From positions 186,001 through 250,000 of the forward strand of contig JAFCMP010000446.1 in assembly GCA_017506865.1 (NCBI GenBank): a stretch of DNA of 64,000 nt. Reading direction: 5' to 3'. Shown piece by piece: positions 1-12,100 of this stretch (positions are counted from its first letter, which is position 1; each line of letters opens with the position of its first letter). The position numbers and the translations under genes are program-made. The notes under the pieces were generated by a model. That model was not told the origin of the DNA. It saw nothing but the letters and a program-made list of their open reading frames with translations, and did no database searches. The DNA is from Tribonema minus. Its lineage: Eukaryota; Sar; Xanthophyceae; Tribonematales; Tribonemataceae.

Positions 1-226
1 GGCGGTGCCACCTGTGCCACAATTGCGACAATGAACTCTCGTGCTCTGCCATCCTTGATGCAGCAGTATCTTGCACCATTGAAGCGAATCGTGCGAGTAC
101 CCTTTCACTACAACGCCCCTCAGTTTCTCGAGTCTTTGGCACGCGTACTTGCCAACGCGGCAACCTCCACTCAAAGTATGACAGTGTGTGTCCATCCATC
201 CATCCCCCCCTGCCCCCCCCCCCCCT

Positions 227-525
227 GTATGCATCGTGATCAAACAACACTCACTGCGCGTCCATATATTGACCCCTCCCTGGCGCTCCCCCCCCCCCCC
301 CCCCCGCCGGCAGATCTTGAGCGCCACAACCGACGTGGTGTACGCGTGCCACAACAAATTCATGCATTACACATATACGCATGGTGATCAAATGACCCCC
401 ACTTACTGCGTGTCTATGTATTGGCCCCCCCGACCCCCCCCCCTGACCCCCTCCCTGGCAATCCTCCCCCCCCCCCCTTCCCGCAGATCTTCAAGGGGCA
501 CACCAACGCGGGCTACGCGTGCCGC
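227..525 (+). repeat. Tandem duplication of the CDC40 acceptor region
   Basis: Two diverged units lie in tandem: about 227-352 and 375-525. Each has a gcat-gtgatcaaa start, a C-rich tract, a CAG acceptor, then atctt..g..gc.cacaac, continuing to gtacgcgtgcc or ctacgcgtgcc. Only the second leads into the full exon; the first breaks off after about 40 bases of exon-like sequence. This is an exon-edge echo. Confidence 0.7.
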
Positions 526-729
526 ATGGACTTCAGCCCCAACGGCAAGTACCTGGCCAGCGGCGACGGCGAAGGGCGCCTGTTTGTGTGGGACTGGGGC
601 AGCACCAAGGTCTACCGCAAGCTCGCTGCGCACACGGACGGACCCTGCATCGACGTCAAGTGGCACCCCACGGAGGCGTCGTGGGTGGCGACTGCGGGCT
701 GGGACGGCATCATCAAGCTGTGGGACTGA
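487..729 (+). CDS. CDC40: CDC40/PRP17 splicing factor, last exon (5' part outside window)
   Basis: Terminal exon of the WD40 protein CDC40 (Prp17), which acts at the second catalytic step of pre-mRNA splicing. It begins after the acceptor ccttcccgcag, in phase 0, and encodes 80 residues ending in KLWD and TGA. The residues follow the last two WD blades of the family closely: IFKGHTNAGYAC, the GDGEGRLFVWDW strand, then WHP and GWDGIIKLWD. The upstream 486 bases look like intron with long C runs; earlier exons lie left of the window. What is seen is the exon and its motifs; identity rests on recalled family sequence, where the match is strong. Confidence 0.9.
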   Translation: MFKGHTNAGYACRMDFSPNGKYLASGDGEGRLFVWDWGSTKVYRKLAAHTDGPCIDVKWHPTEASWVATAGWDGIIKLWD

Positions 730-2157
730 GCTACATACCGTAGGTAGAGGTAGAGGTGCTCTGTGTGTGGGCGGACAATGGATCGGGCGCATGTGCCCCA
801 TACGCGCGTGGCGGTTGTTGTCTTTACTTGTGATGCTGCGTGCGGTGTTGTGCGATGGCGCGTATGGCTTGCGCTGCTGCTGCCACGAGCCATGCTCTGC
901 GGTTTCGAGAAGCCATGCCTTTGTGGGATTGCCAGACCTGCTGGCTTGCAGCAGGCATGTGTTTGTTGACAGACTGCTCTGCTCGTTCAGATGTCATGTG
1001 CTGACCTGTGAATCGTTGTTTGCATGTATCTTCTTGCTATCGAAACGTTGGCATCTCAAGGGCAATGCTTTGTGTTTTGCAGCATCAACAAAAGATCGCA
1101 TCGCAACATCACTTCTCGCTGATTGTGCAAATGGACATCATGAACAGGTGGGCATCTTGCTCACGTAATTGATATACCTACACCACATGCTATGTCTTTT
1201 AGAAGTGATCGGCATTGCGCGCATGGAGACTTCACAGTATGCACAGTGGTCAGCTGGTAGCAGGTAGCGTGTAGCTCTGAAGGATCCTCATCTTGTGTGT
1301 GCACTCCTGCTGTGCATGTGTACGCAAAACGGTGTCCAGCACAAAGGTCGCGTGTGACATGCCAACATGATGATCTTCAGCCCCTGTGCTAGCAGGTGCA
1401 TGTCGATGGCGAAGGCGCCACTGTGCTGATGCCAGCGTGGTGAGCTGAGACGTACTTCGAAGTACAAGACAGCAGCGATGCATGGCTTCACGACCCTGAT
1501 GCTCCAGCCCTATGACATCGCTGACTTTGTGTTCAGCATGGGTCCAAACCACCATTGATGGTGATCAGGATCTGCTCATATAGGAGCGGCTGCAAAGCGA
1601 CTCCACAGTGCATTGTGAAGTGCACTGTGATGTGGTCTTCCCAACCCACAGTTTTGCGCTGCTATCAGCGTCTGAGCACTGATTGAATACAGCAAGGGGC
1701 ATTGTGGGGGAACAAAATATTGGCCACGCAGAGTCACCACCGTAGCGATTGGCGTTGTCGACCAATCTCAATACTTCGAAGTTTAACTTTGACCAGAAGG
1801 CCATGTGCAGCATGGATGCATGATGTCAAGCAGGCAATGGGCTACCAAGTGCCATTTAACGACGCTGTCAATGGCATTACAAAGCGACTTCACGCAGATG
1901 GATCATGCCATGCATAGAGGTCAGAGCGTATGTACTATCGCAGCACCTGTGCAGCACCTTCCTCAGCAAAGCCACAAGTGCGCACACGCGCGCTCTCACA
2001 AGCACGTGTATTTACACTCAGCAGGTGCCAAGGCAGCCTGCCAACCAAACCTCAGGTCAAAATGCGCAACAGAAGTGTAACTGCGCAGCGAAAGCGTAAC
2101 TGCCACCGCCGCACAGTGCTCAGCAAGCGCTGGCACGCGCGCTCAGCTCAGGCGGCC
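730..2157. other. Spacer with 3' flanks of two convergent genes
   Basis: Lies between the CDC40 stop and the EXO1 stop, so it holds both 3' untranslated regions. No open frame with splice signals or coding character was recognised. It is lower in GC than the flanking exons and contains scattered ttcgaagt/ttgaagt words. Confidence 0.5.
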
Positions 2158-5016
2158 TCAGTACCACGGCGTCTTGCCATAGCCGTAACTGCTGTCCTGG
2201 CTGCCCGTTGCCAGGCGCGCGTCCCACCGCTGCTCCGCGCGACTCCGCTTGAGCCCCCTGTTCTCCACATCATCCCCGTGCAGCGCGCCATCGCTCAGGC
2301 TGTGCAGCAGTGGCAGCCCTGCCACCGCGCCGCCGCCGCCGCCGCCGCCGCGCCGCCCCGCGCCGCAATCGGCCGGCCACAGCCACGGCGGCGTAACGGC
2401 GGGCGCCGAGATGCTGCTGCTGCTGATGCTGGCCAGCAGCGGCGCTGGCTTCGTGTACGCGTAAGTGTGCCTTGCGTCGCCTGAGGCGAGCGCCAGCCGG
2501 TTGCGCGACTGCAGCGGCGACAGCGCCAGCGGCTGCGCGCCGGCCCTGAACTTGCTCAGGCCGCCGCCGCTGCCGCCACCGCCTTCATTCGCCGCTGCGC
2601 TTCCCTTCGGCGTGTTGCCCCTCTCCCCGCTTGTCAGCGGCGACACGATCCAAGGCAGCGCATGCAGCTGCGGCGCCGCGTCCGACGGCTGCTGCTCCCC
2701 CTGCGAGCCGAGGTCCATATCATCGACATGGCCAGCCGGTCGCTGCTGCTGCTCGTGCTGCGCCGGCGGCGGCGCCGCGTCGGACGCGAGCGCTGCGCCA
2801 CCGCGCGACGGCGGCGCTGGCGGCGCCAGGTTGAGCACTGAGTCATCCCCCAATTGCGTCCCCTCCAGTAAGCCGCGGTCCTCCCGCCGCGCGTCCCAGA
2901 GCCACTGCAGCTCGGTGCCCGCACCGGTGGCGCCCGCGGCGGCGCTGCCGCTGCCGCCGCTGCCGCTGCCGCCGCTGCTCGTGCGCCCCAGGCGGCGCCG
3001 CTGCACCGTCTGCAGCATGTCGCTGACGGTCGTGCACGCAAAGTGCTGCGCCGCGAGGGGTATGCAGCGCGACAGGTGCTGCGCGGCCGCGAGCTGCGCC
3101 TCCGCGCCCACGTGCTGCTGCTGCCGCACATGAGCAGTGCCGGCTGCGCCTGAGCCGGCACCGTCAGGCGGCTGCCGCCGACCTGGCGCAGCAGCGGCTT
3201 GTTGCTGCGGCGGCGGCGGCGGCGGCACCGCAACAGCAGCAGCGGCGCGAGCTCTGTCGCCGCCTCTGCGCACGGAGACGGACGCTGCGGGGATGCCAAA
3301 GCTGAACAGCTGCGACTGGAGCAGGCGCTGGCTTCTGAATGCGGAATTCGTTGTTGCCTTTCTGCTGCCTTCCCCGCTGCCGGCAGCACCGCTTTTGCCA
3401 GCTTCTTGCGCACCGCTGCCAGTGGCGGCAGCGGCAGCAGAAGCAGCGGCAGCAGTGCCCCCGCTGCTGCGACGGGCGGAGCTCCACGCTGGCCGAAACA
3501 CGGCAGTGTCATCAGCATGTTGCTCGGCGCGAGCGGAGTCACCACCAGCTTGCCTGTGACCGCTCTGCGGCTCCTGGCTGCTGCCGCCGTCGTGCGCAGC
3601 GCTGCGCCCTCCACCGCCATCGCCGTTGCCGCTGCCATCAACGCGATTGCCAGCGCCATCGCAAGACCCCCGCCCCGTCCCCCCGTGAGCTGCGCCAAAG
3701 AACCGGCTCCTCTCCGGCCCTGGAACAGGGTCATGACTGCTGCCTGTGCCAGCAGATGAGCGCTGCTGCTGCGCGTTTGCCTCCAGCGCTGCCGCGCCCG
3801 CTGCCGCACTCCCTCCCCCCTCTCCACCCTCCCCATTTCCGCATCCTCCCCCCCGCTCTGCAGCGGACGCCTCGCCCCCCTCCGCCCCCTGCATAGCGTC
3901 ACAGGCTGCGACTTCGTCCTCGCCACGCGCCATCTGGTTCACCGGCGCTGCGCGCGCTGCCGGCGCAACGTCCGCGGCGCTGCGCAGCGCCTCCGGCAGC
4001 GCGTCCAGGTAGGGCTCGCGCGTGTACGGATCCATGGTGCTGTTGGCGATGGCCTCCGCTATGTGGGGGGGCAGCTCGGGGCCCAGGAAGTCGAGGTTCT
4101 GGCGCTCGCGCGCGGAGGGCGGCAGGGGCATGAGGGGGACGACGCAGCGCGAGCGCGGGTCGTAGACGCGCTGGTGGCGGAACGTGAGGCGCGCCATCTC
4201 GAAGCGGTCCTCGAAGTCGTCGGGGAGCGCGAATTTGCGCGACGCGCGCAGCGCCGCGAGCATGGGCTTGTGGCTCCTGTGGCGCGCGACGAGCTTGTGC
4301 GCGGTGCCGATGCCGAGGCCGTGCACGCGCGGCAGGTAGTCGCAGCCGGCGAGCAGGCACATGTCGAGGAACATGCTGTACGTCCAGCCCGCGAGGGAGG
4401 GGTTCTCGTTGGAGGAGAGGTCGCGCGCGCGGATCTCCTGCGCGGAGCCGTCGTTCTCCAGCTTGAACAGCATGCGCTTGCAGCAGAACGGCAGGCAGTC
4501 CGAGTCCTCGGTGATGATGGCGTCGATCAGCCCCTGCTGCGACATGAACGCCAGCTGAGCGTCTGCCTCATAGGGGGCGACCACGAACTTGATGCCCCTC
4601 CTCGCCAGCGACCGAATGAACATACGCGCCAGCTCATGGGTGATGGCCACAGAACGCGCGTAGTGTTGTTGCGCGGCGATGGGCTCTCCTGCCGCCATAG
4701 CAGCCTCGGCCTTGGCGAGGTTGGCGGCGCGCGCATCCCGCCGCGCCTTGTTGACGCCGTGCTTCATGGGCAGAGGTGCGCCATCGAACACCACCCAGGG
4801 TGTGACGCCATGGGACAGCAGCAGTTCTATGCGCCGCATGCAGAAGCGCACGAACTTGTCGGTAAACTCCCCCCTGCATATCTCTGTGCTGCACGAATAT
4901 GCCCCCCTGTGCAGCCAGCAGTAGGCATCCACGCCGACGGTGAGGCCCTCGAGGTCGCGCACGTGAACAGGGTGTGTGATGCTCTTGAGGGTCTGCAGCA
5001 GCCCGGATATGCCCAT
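2158..5016 (-). CDS. EXO1: Exonuclease 1 (FEN1/XPG family nuclease), intronless
   Basis: 952-residue 5'-3' exonuclease and flap nuclease of mismatch repair and end resection. The ATG at 5016 gives the invariant N-terminus MGISGLL, in which Gly2 enters the active site. Metal ligands stand at family positions: D30, D78, E150, D152, D171 and D173, with GCDYL around D226; K85 and R92 of the gateway helix are present. A helix-hairpin-helix follows (GLGIGTAHKLV). From about residue 345 the protein is low-complexity Ala/Gly/Gln/Ser sequence. Within it, RSRFF at 436-440 resembles the MLH1-interacting (MIP) box of yeast Exo1. The whole gene is one exon, unlike its intron-rich neighbours. Other frames over this GC-rich stretch are shadows. 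Confidence 0.95.
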   Translation of the reverse strand: MGISGLLQTLKSITHPVHVRDLEGLTVGVDAYCWLHRGAYSCSTEICRGEFTDKFVRFCMRRIELLLSHGVTPWVVFDGAPLPMKHGVNKARRDARAANLAKAEAAMAAGEPIAAQQHYARSVAITHELARMFIRSLARRGIKFVVAPYEADAQLAFMSQQGLIDAIITEDSDCLPFCCKRMLFKLENDGSAQEIRARDLSSNENPSLAGWTYSMFLDMCLLAGCDYLPRVHGLGIGTAHKLVARHRSHKPMLAALRASRKFALPDDFEDRFEMARLTFRHQRVYDPRSRCVVPLMPLPPSARERQNLDFLGPELPPHIAEAIANSTMDPYTREPYLDALPEALRSAADVAPAARAAPVNQMARGEDEVAACDAMQGAEGGEASAAERGGGCGNGEGGEGGGSAAAGAAALEANAQQQRSSAGTGSSHDPVPGPERSRFFGAAHGGTGRGSCDGAGNRVDGSGNGDGGGGRSAAHDGGSSQEPQSGHRQAGGDSARAEQHADDTAVFRPAWSSARRSSGGTAAAASAAAAATGSGAQEAGKSGAAGSGEGSRKATTNSAFRSQRLLQSQLFSFGIPAASVSVRRGGDRARAAAAVAVPPPPPPQQQAAAAPGRRQPPDGAGSGAAGTAHVRQQQHVGAEAQLAAAQHLSRCIPLAAQHFACTTVSDMLQTVQRRRLGRTSSGGSGSGGSGSAAAGATGAGTELQWLWDARREDRGLLEGTQLGDDSVLNLAPPAPPSRGGAALASDAAPPPAQHEQQQRPAGHVDDMDLGSQGEQQPSDAAPQLHALPWIVSPLTSGERGNTPKGSAAANEGGGGSGGGLSKFRAGAQPLALSPLQSRNRLALASGDARHTYAYTKPAPLLASISSSSISAPAVTPPWLWPADCGAGRRGGGGGGGAVAGLPLLHSLSDGALHGDDVENRGLKRSRAEQRWDARLATGSQDSSYGYGKTPWY

Positions 5017-5322
5017 CTAGCAGACACAGCTTTCGCTTTGCTGGCACATGCGACCTCGTTGCAGCACTAACTGTCAAAAAAAAGGTTTTCCAGTGCGTGT
5101 CCTGTCTGTGTGTCCTTTCTGCAACGTGCAATGCGCTTAAAAGGCGCACAGGACGCACGGCAATGCTACGCCTACAGCAGTCAGCCCCACGTGCTCCTGG
5201 TGTTCACTAACTCTTCTGCCCCATGTCTAGTAGCGTGGCTCAAGTAGGGTTAGGGAGAACCTAAGCCTAACCCTCACCCCCCCCCCCCCCCCCTAGAGGC
5301 GCTGTTAGAGGCGATTTGGGGA
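5017..5322. promoter_or_regulatory. EXO1 upstream region with telomere-like tract
   Basis: Sequence upstream of the EXO1 start codon. Around 5245-5293 it carries agggttaggg, aacctaagcctaaccctca and a run of about 16 C. No TATA box or other defined promoter element was identified. Confidence 0.35.
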
Positions 5323-5326
5323 TACC

Positions 5327-5715
5327 CTGTATGACAAACGACAACGGCTCAACAAGCCCTTGAGCTGCAAATGTGCAATCTATTCCGTGATGATTGTGCT
5401 CTGTTGAAAATAGTGAAGTCACTTGGACAAACCTCAGCACAGTTGCCTCGACTGACCCACTGTCGCGAATGAAAAGATGCCATTGCTGCAGGGCATTCAC
5501 CTAGCTAGTGCATGCTTCACCTTGCAGCAAATCAACAGACAGCCAAGACGCTAGCACCACCTTTACATGCTCATACTTTGCATGCGGCTCTTGCAACCAT
5601 GAAAAAAAGCTTTTTGAGAAAATGGATGTCATGGATGTCTGCATGTCAAACACAACAGTCCAAAAAACAGCATCGCTGATGACAGATGGCACCAGTGATA
5701 ACTTTCCTTGTCTTG
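5327..5715 (+). repeat. Dispersed repeat, copy 1
   Basis: Collinear with 16077-16512 on the same strand. Shared blocks include ctgtatgacaaacgacaa, aatgtgca, ctcagcacagttgcct, ctcactgtcgcaaatga-type text, and gctgat-acagatggcacca. Copies are clearly diverged with indels, so the element is old. No coding potential was recognised. Confidence 0.7.
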
Positions 5716-6192
5716 AAAGCAGAAGTCCAAACCCAAACCCCCTCAATCATGTGCAACCTCCGGCTTCTTGAGTGGGTTCTTGCTTGCTCATCAAGATCAT
5801 TCTGCGCAAAAGCCACCATGAGTGTCCAGGCGGAATGCTGGCCCTGCCAAGCACGCGGTGACATCGTAGCTGATTCTTAGCTGATGGCGTCTAGGGACAG
5901 AACTTGGACATGTGAGTCGCTGGTGCTGTGATGCTACAAGTTTTTTCAAAAACAATAGGTGGATGACTTTCAGATCACAACTTCAAACCCCACCCCACGC
6001 CCGGCGTAGACGTCCACACCGTGCGACGGCTCGGACTGGCAATCTGATGCACATATGCACAGGATATACACATTCGTGTATGATTGGCCAGCTGGACTCT
6101 TGACTGCTTCTTACCTTTTTCATTTATTTTTAAACCAAACGTTGAACTTTGAATTGTACAGAGAAACATCGCGAAATTGTCTTGTGGCACTA
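5716..6192. other. Spacer upstream of the surface-protein gene
   Basis: No gene recognised. It must hold the promoter of the gene starting near 6193. The stretch is comparatively AT-rich, with cattatttttaaacc-like text near 6120, but no promoter motif can be assigned. Confidence 0.35.
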
Positions 6193-9100
6193 ATGCCCGG
6201 CCGTATCCGACAGATAAACGCGATGCGCATGCGTCCGCGTGTGACGCTGGCCGCGCTATCCTCGTCGCTATACTGGCGTTCTCATGACGCCTTGTTGGCT
6301 ACTTTTCAGTGCCCGTCTCCTGCAGCAGCAAATGTGCTGAATGTCTCCTCCTCTGCGGAGGTCGTCAAGGTGGCGAGGTCGCTGGCTCGTGCAGGCGTCG
6401 GCGATTCCTTCTTGATAAACTGGGTTGGAAATGTCGTTGTGGATCGAACGATAGTCGTGGCGGCTGGCGCCTGTGTAGAGGTGCACGGCACGGCTTCTGA
6501 CAGCGTTGTAGACGGAGGTGGCAAAGTGCAATTGTTCACGATAGCAGAGGGGGCAACCCTTGTGCTGGAGGGATTGCAGCTGAAGAACGGCCTGGCCAGC
6601 GACGTCGGCGACTCCAGGGCTGCGACCCTACAAGGGTATGGCGGCGCGATCTTAGCAGGACCCTCTGCTGAGCTGCAGCTCTCAGCGGTGACGCTAACGG
6701 GCAACGCCGCCGCCCTGTCGGGTAAGAAGAGACGCGGCTGCATACGTTGCTGTCAGCTGACCGGCGAAGTCAGGCGTAGAACGATGATCTCACTTTGAAC
6801 ATGTACGGCGTCATGCAGATGCCTTCGCCTACATGCAGCACAGCGTCTCCTGGTAGTACCATGCGCCGTGTCCTCTCCATAGGAGCAGCATGGCGTGTTG
6901 ACCTGGAAGCAGTTGGCAGGCCAGACACCGTCCCAGCCATCACCTCCAAGCGCTGCGATGATGCTAGTAAACACCTCACGGCATGCCTTCACAAACTTAA
7001 GCGAATGAGCCTGTTATTACTCTTACAAAAGACTGAGGTGCATGCACTACACTCAGCTATTCTAGTTGACAATAAGCGGCAGTTCACAAGGTCCAAAGCC
7101 TTTCTGCCCGTCTGCCTCTGTCGACTTCTGTGCCCCCCTCCCCCGTCCTCACCCCTGCGCTGAGCGCTGCAACAGGTGGCGCCATCTTCCTCGCCGCCGA
7201 CGCCGCCGCGCGCGCGCAGAACTGCACCTTCACCGCCAACGTCGCCAACGGCCCGTACAACTACGACGCCAACAAGGGCGACTATGGCGGCGGCGCCGTC
7301 TGCCTCGCCAGGGGCGCGAGCCTCAGCGTTGAAGCCAGTGAGTTTTCATTCTGCGCAGCCAGAACGGGGTCGGCGCTGCGGGCGGACACCGAGTCAAGCG
7401 TGGAGCTCACTGCCACGCGCGTCGTCAACAACACGGGTGCGCGGCAACGTGCGCGGAGCATTCCGTTTCGCGGAGCGTCCCGCAGTTGGGAACGTTGTCT
7501 GTCTGTGCGTATGTGTGCATGTTTGGCAGGATGAGCATGTGAGGCAGACATGGCAAGGGCTGCCAGCTTGAAGTACAAGACAAGCCGAATTTAACATATG
7601 TGCGCTTGCAGTACAGAAGCCGTTTGCCGGCACAGAGCAGTCTGTTTTGTGCCAGGGCTGGCCGCCCTGGTCGATGGTCACGCCCGTCTGTGTCATCACC
7701 CACAAACACGGGGGGTTGCGCTGTCGTTCAAAACAACGCGTGCATCGCGCAGTGCTCAAGTTGGACGTGGCGGTAGTGATCTACCAGCACACGCAGCATG
7801 TGGTTCAACCGAGCTTTAAGTTCTCAGCGCCGCGCTTTGCGTTCAGCCCTTGGAAAAGTCTCACCTGCACCCCGTACCAACGTACATGCATCGGCGCGGT
7901 GGAGGCCGTCAGCGGCGACGTTGTCACTCGATTGACGCACGGAAGCCTCACTTGCACCCCCCGCATACCAATATGCATGCATACCGCAGGCATCGGCGCG
8001 GTGGAGGCCGTCAGCGGCGACGGCGCGCTGTGGTCGCGCGGCAACGTGCGCCTTACCGACGTCCTCTTCGAGTCCAACCTCCACCACTTTGCGGGAGGCA
8101 TCTACTACGAGGCGCCGCCGGACGTGTCGCCCTCCGGCCAGCGCGCCGGCGACAAGTTCAACTTGAAGTTGCTGGGCACGCGCGTGACGTTCCGCGGCAA
8201 CGCTGCGCGCTTCGGCGGCGGCATGTGGGCCAAGGCAAACGCGCCGGTTGAGCTGCGCGCGTCCAGGTTTGAGGGCAACGTGGCGCTGGAGACCGGCGGT
8301 GAGTAACCCTAACCCTAACCCTAGGTAACCCTAACCCTAACCCTAAGGTGTGCCGCCGCCGGTGCTCTTGACGCCTTCTGAGTCATCTGCAGCAGTGAGC
8401 GCGGCTGTCTTCGTTCAAGGGCAGCTGGGCACCGACACCACAGCTGCATCTTCTAATGCAGCGCCATTCAATCATGAATGCACGCTGCTGATGTTAGAGG
8501 GCAACGTGCTGGTGGAGACACAACTTCTGATCATTGCCCCTCTACTTCAGTGGCGACTGCAACATGACGCCGGACTACTTGCCTAGGATGTTGTGAAAGA
8601 GCACCCGACGCTGCGCGTTCCAATTAGCGACGTCAGCCCGTCTGCTGAGCGTGGCCCCGCTTGCGTCCCATCTACCCCCCTTGTGCCTGTGCTATTATAT
8701 TGTATCATAGCAATGCTAATAGCATCAAGCTATGTAAGCGCCCGCACTGACGGAACCGTCGACACGGGCGACGAGGCCATTATCACACCGCGGACAAGCA
8801 GGCAGCGTGGCTCATATGCTGAGTGTGTGCAACCCTACCCGTCACCCTGACCCGAAATCAAACCCCGAATCAAACACCATCCCGCCTGCAACCCCTCTGT
8901 GCAGCCGGTGCCGTCAACGTGGTCAACGAGACCATCATCACACGGCGGACAACCAGGCAGAGTGGTCCGTATGCTGATATGCTGCTTCATATGCTGATAT
9001 GCTGCTTCATATGCTGAGCGCGCAACCCTAGCCCTGACACCAAAGCCCTGAATGAAACCTTAATTCCCCGCGTTTTATCTCTCCGTGCAGGTGGGGCCAT

Positions 9101-12100
9101 CAACGCAGGCGATGAGGCCATCATCACCCTCATCAACTGCGTCCTGCAGAACAACACGGCGGCGTCGCAGGGCGGGGTCATGTGGGTGTCGGAGGGCACG
9201 CAGCTGACGATTCTGGGGGGCACGATACGCGGCAACAGCGGTGAGTGCTGCAGCGCAGCTTCAAGTTGAAGTGGCATATGCAGGCTATCTTCAAGTTGAA
9301 CTTTGAGTAATGCACGCAGATTGGCAACAGGCGCTTGATGATGGGGGGGTAAGTGTATGAGCCAATGCGTCATGCCGTGTGCGGCAGTGCCCGTGTCCAA
9401 TGTACCACAAAGAGTGCTCCTCTGCATGCTTCAGCGGTTGCACGAACACCACCATCAAGGCGTCTGGCGTGGCAGGCTAAGGTGACAAAGCTACCACAAG
9501 GCAGTATGCGGCTGCAGCCTGAGACCTTAGGGGGGCACGGTCGCCATGACCATAGCGCATCATGATGCCCAGCATGTGGAGCGCTGACTACTCAGCCACT
9601 ATACCTACCAGTACTTAGGTACCTGCCCATCCCCTTCTGCTTCTGTCTCGCTTACACTCCGTGTACGGCGGGCGCCACAAAAGGCATCACGTTTTATAGC
9701 CCACAAGTACAGTGCTGACCTTCAACCTGTACCCCCCCCCTCCCCCCTCCCCCCCCCCCCCAGCCGTGCGCGGCGGCGCCTTCTCCATGAAGGGCCCCAA
9801 CGACGGCCACCAGCACTTCCACGGCGTCCTCATTGAGGAGAACGCTGCCAGCATCGAGGGCGGCGCCATGTACATCGAAGCCGGCGTCAACGGCAACGCG
9901 ACGGGCTGCACGTTCCGCGGCAATGCGGCGCGCGCCGGCGGCGCCATCTTCTCCCAGGAGGAGCAGACCTTTCTCGTGGTCGGCGGAACGTTGCGGGACA
10001 ACTCCGCGCGCGGCGCGGGCGGCGCCGTTCTGCAGGAGGGCGTCAACCTGACGCTGGCAGTTTCGAACGAAACCGTCTTTGCGGAGAACGCCGCGGAGTG
10101 CTGCTACATCAACGGCTACGGGTCCAGCGAGTGGTGGCGCGCGCGCGACAACACGTGCCTGGACGTTGACACGGCGGCCTCCAGGTGTGTCAGCGCTCGC
10201 CCGCTGCGGCCCCCCTCACCTGATTGTGTGGGGGGGGGGGGGCTGTAACCAGGGTTGCTGTGTGGTGACGCTCAGCGGCAGTGCGGTTGAGCACTGCTGC
10301 AACCACGTGCACACCAGTTGCCGTACTTCTCAATATATGAGGTGCCATATTTCTCAATACAGTAAGTCAGCAATATGGCTGAGCGATTTGCGCTTGCACG
10401 CCGATTCCGCAGCATGGCGCTTAGGGTAAGGGCTAGCATTAGGGTTAGGGTTACGGCTAGGTGTGGCAGCGCTCGTGTGACATGGCTGTGCGTCTCGGTC
10501 AGCTCAGCGGTGGGGGCTTGGCGTCCTCGAGGGTTACAGCTAGGGTCAGTGTTGGGTCACTCTTATGACTCAGAGTTGTGACTCGTGTGCGCACGGTCAC
10601 ATGCAGCCAGCGCCAGAACACACGACGACGCCACTCCTGACGCACTGTCAACGATCACGCTGCGCCCCCAGAGACTGCTGCCTCGCCAACTTCTACACGG
10701 ACGGCGCGCAGTGCATACAGTGCGACCCGCGCCTGCTCAACTGCACCGCTGCCGGCACCACCAACGCGACGCTGCCGCTGCTGCCCGGCATGTGGCGCGG
10801 CGCGCTAGACATGGGGCAGGAGATCGTGCGCAAGTGCTGGAACAAGGGCGCGTGCGCGGGTGCGCCGAGCGCTGCTGCTGCCGTCGACGTGACGAGCACT
10901 GACGCGTACTGCGCGCCCGGGTACCGGGGGCCATGTGAGTTGACTCGTGGTTGAAGTTTGTGAGTCTGGTACACGGTGTCCGCGGTGGGAAAAGATTGCA
11001 GCGGTTTGATTGTGCTGAGCGCCGCGTATTGAAGGAGTTTGCCCACGTCACGAACACTGATGCGTACTGCATGCCCAGGTACCCAGGGCCATGTGAGTTG
11101 CAGCTTTGGCTTCTAAGGGCAGGCCGTTTCACAGGCAGCTTCCTTGATGAACCCGCCGTAGCAGGGCTTTGAGCACTGCTGCTGCCGCTAACATGATGGC
11201 CATCAATGTGGACCCTAAAGCAACCGAGGGCCACGCAGTCTGTGAGTGGTCCTCATTGTCTGCCGCGCGGCTACTCTAGAAGTGTGGCTTACAAAGTATG
11301 GCATTGCAGCCGTTTGAGTGCGCATGACCGCGCCCCGCCTTCGTGTTAGGGTTGGCCCTCTGCACTGACACTACACTACACTACTAGAAGTGGCGCAGCT
11401 TCCAGTGCACACCTTGCATCTTTTATCAGCGCACTTTCTGCTCGCGCCACACGCTGAACCGGCAGCCGTTGTGGCGTCGTCATCAATATCAAATGTGAAG
11501 TTGACTTGACCCCGCTTCCCCGAGCGCTGCCGCAGACTGCGCCGTGTGCGCCGACGGCTACACCAACTTCTTCCGCTACACGTGCAAGGAGTGCAGCAGC
11601 GGCGCCGCCATCGCGCTCACGGTCATCGCGGTCGTCGTGGTGGTAGGCGTGGTGCTCATTGCTCTTGTCTCCTTTGCGGTGGAGACAGACTATGAGTCCC
11701 GCGGCCCAGGCCGGTCGATACGGAAGGTGCGTGCAGCCTGTAAGGCTGCATGCTGGGTTCACAATGAGTACATGCTGGGTACATGTGCTGCCGTGAAGTA
11801 CAAGTAGTGAGTATGGCGGCACAGTGGCGCACAAATGCCCCAACGGGAGAGGTTGAGAAGAACGTCAGTTTTGAAGTGATGGTGGCGTGTCCGCATATGG
11901 CACCAGACAGTATGATACAATGTGCATCACAAAACGTGACGGCGTACAATGCACAGTGCCGCAACAGCATACACGGTCATTGTATAAGGTCTGCACTTTC
12001 AGGCACACGTGTGAGGCTGTCGCACTGTTGACTGCACAGATGGGACTTGGATTAACTGTACTGATGGCACTTAGGGTTAGGGATTAGGGTTAGGGTTAAG

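Noticed and set aside
2634..3926. 430-residue frame overlapping EXO1 on the same strand
   Set aside because: Alternative frame through the low-complexity EXO1 tail; no domain and no start context.
8303..8347. A real chromosome end
   Set aside because: The tract is short, inside a gene between intact exons, and flanked by unique sequence on both sides.
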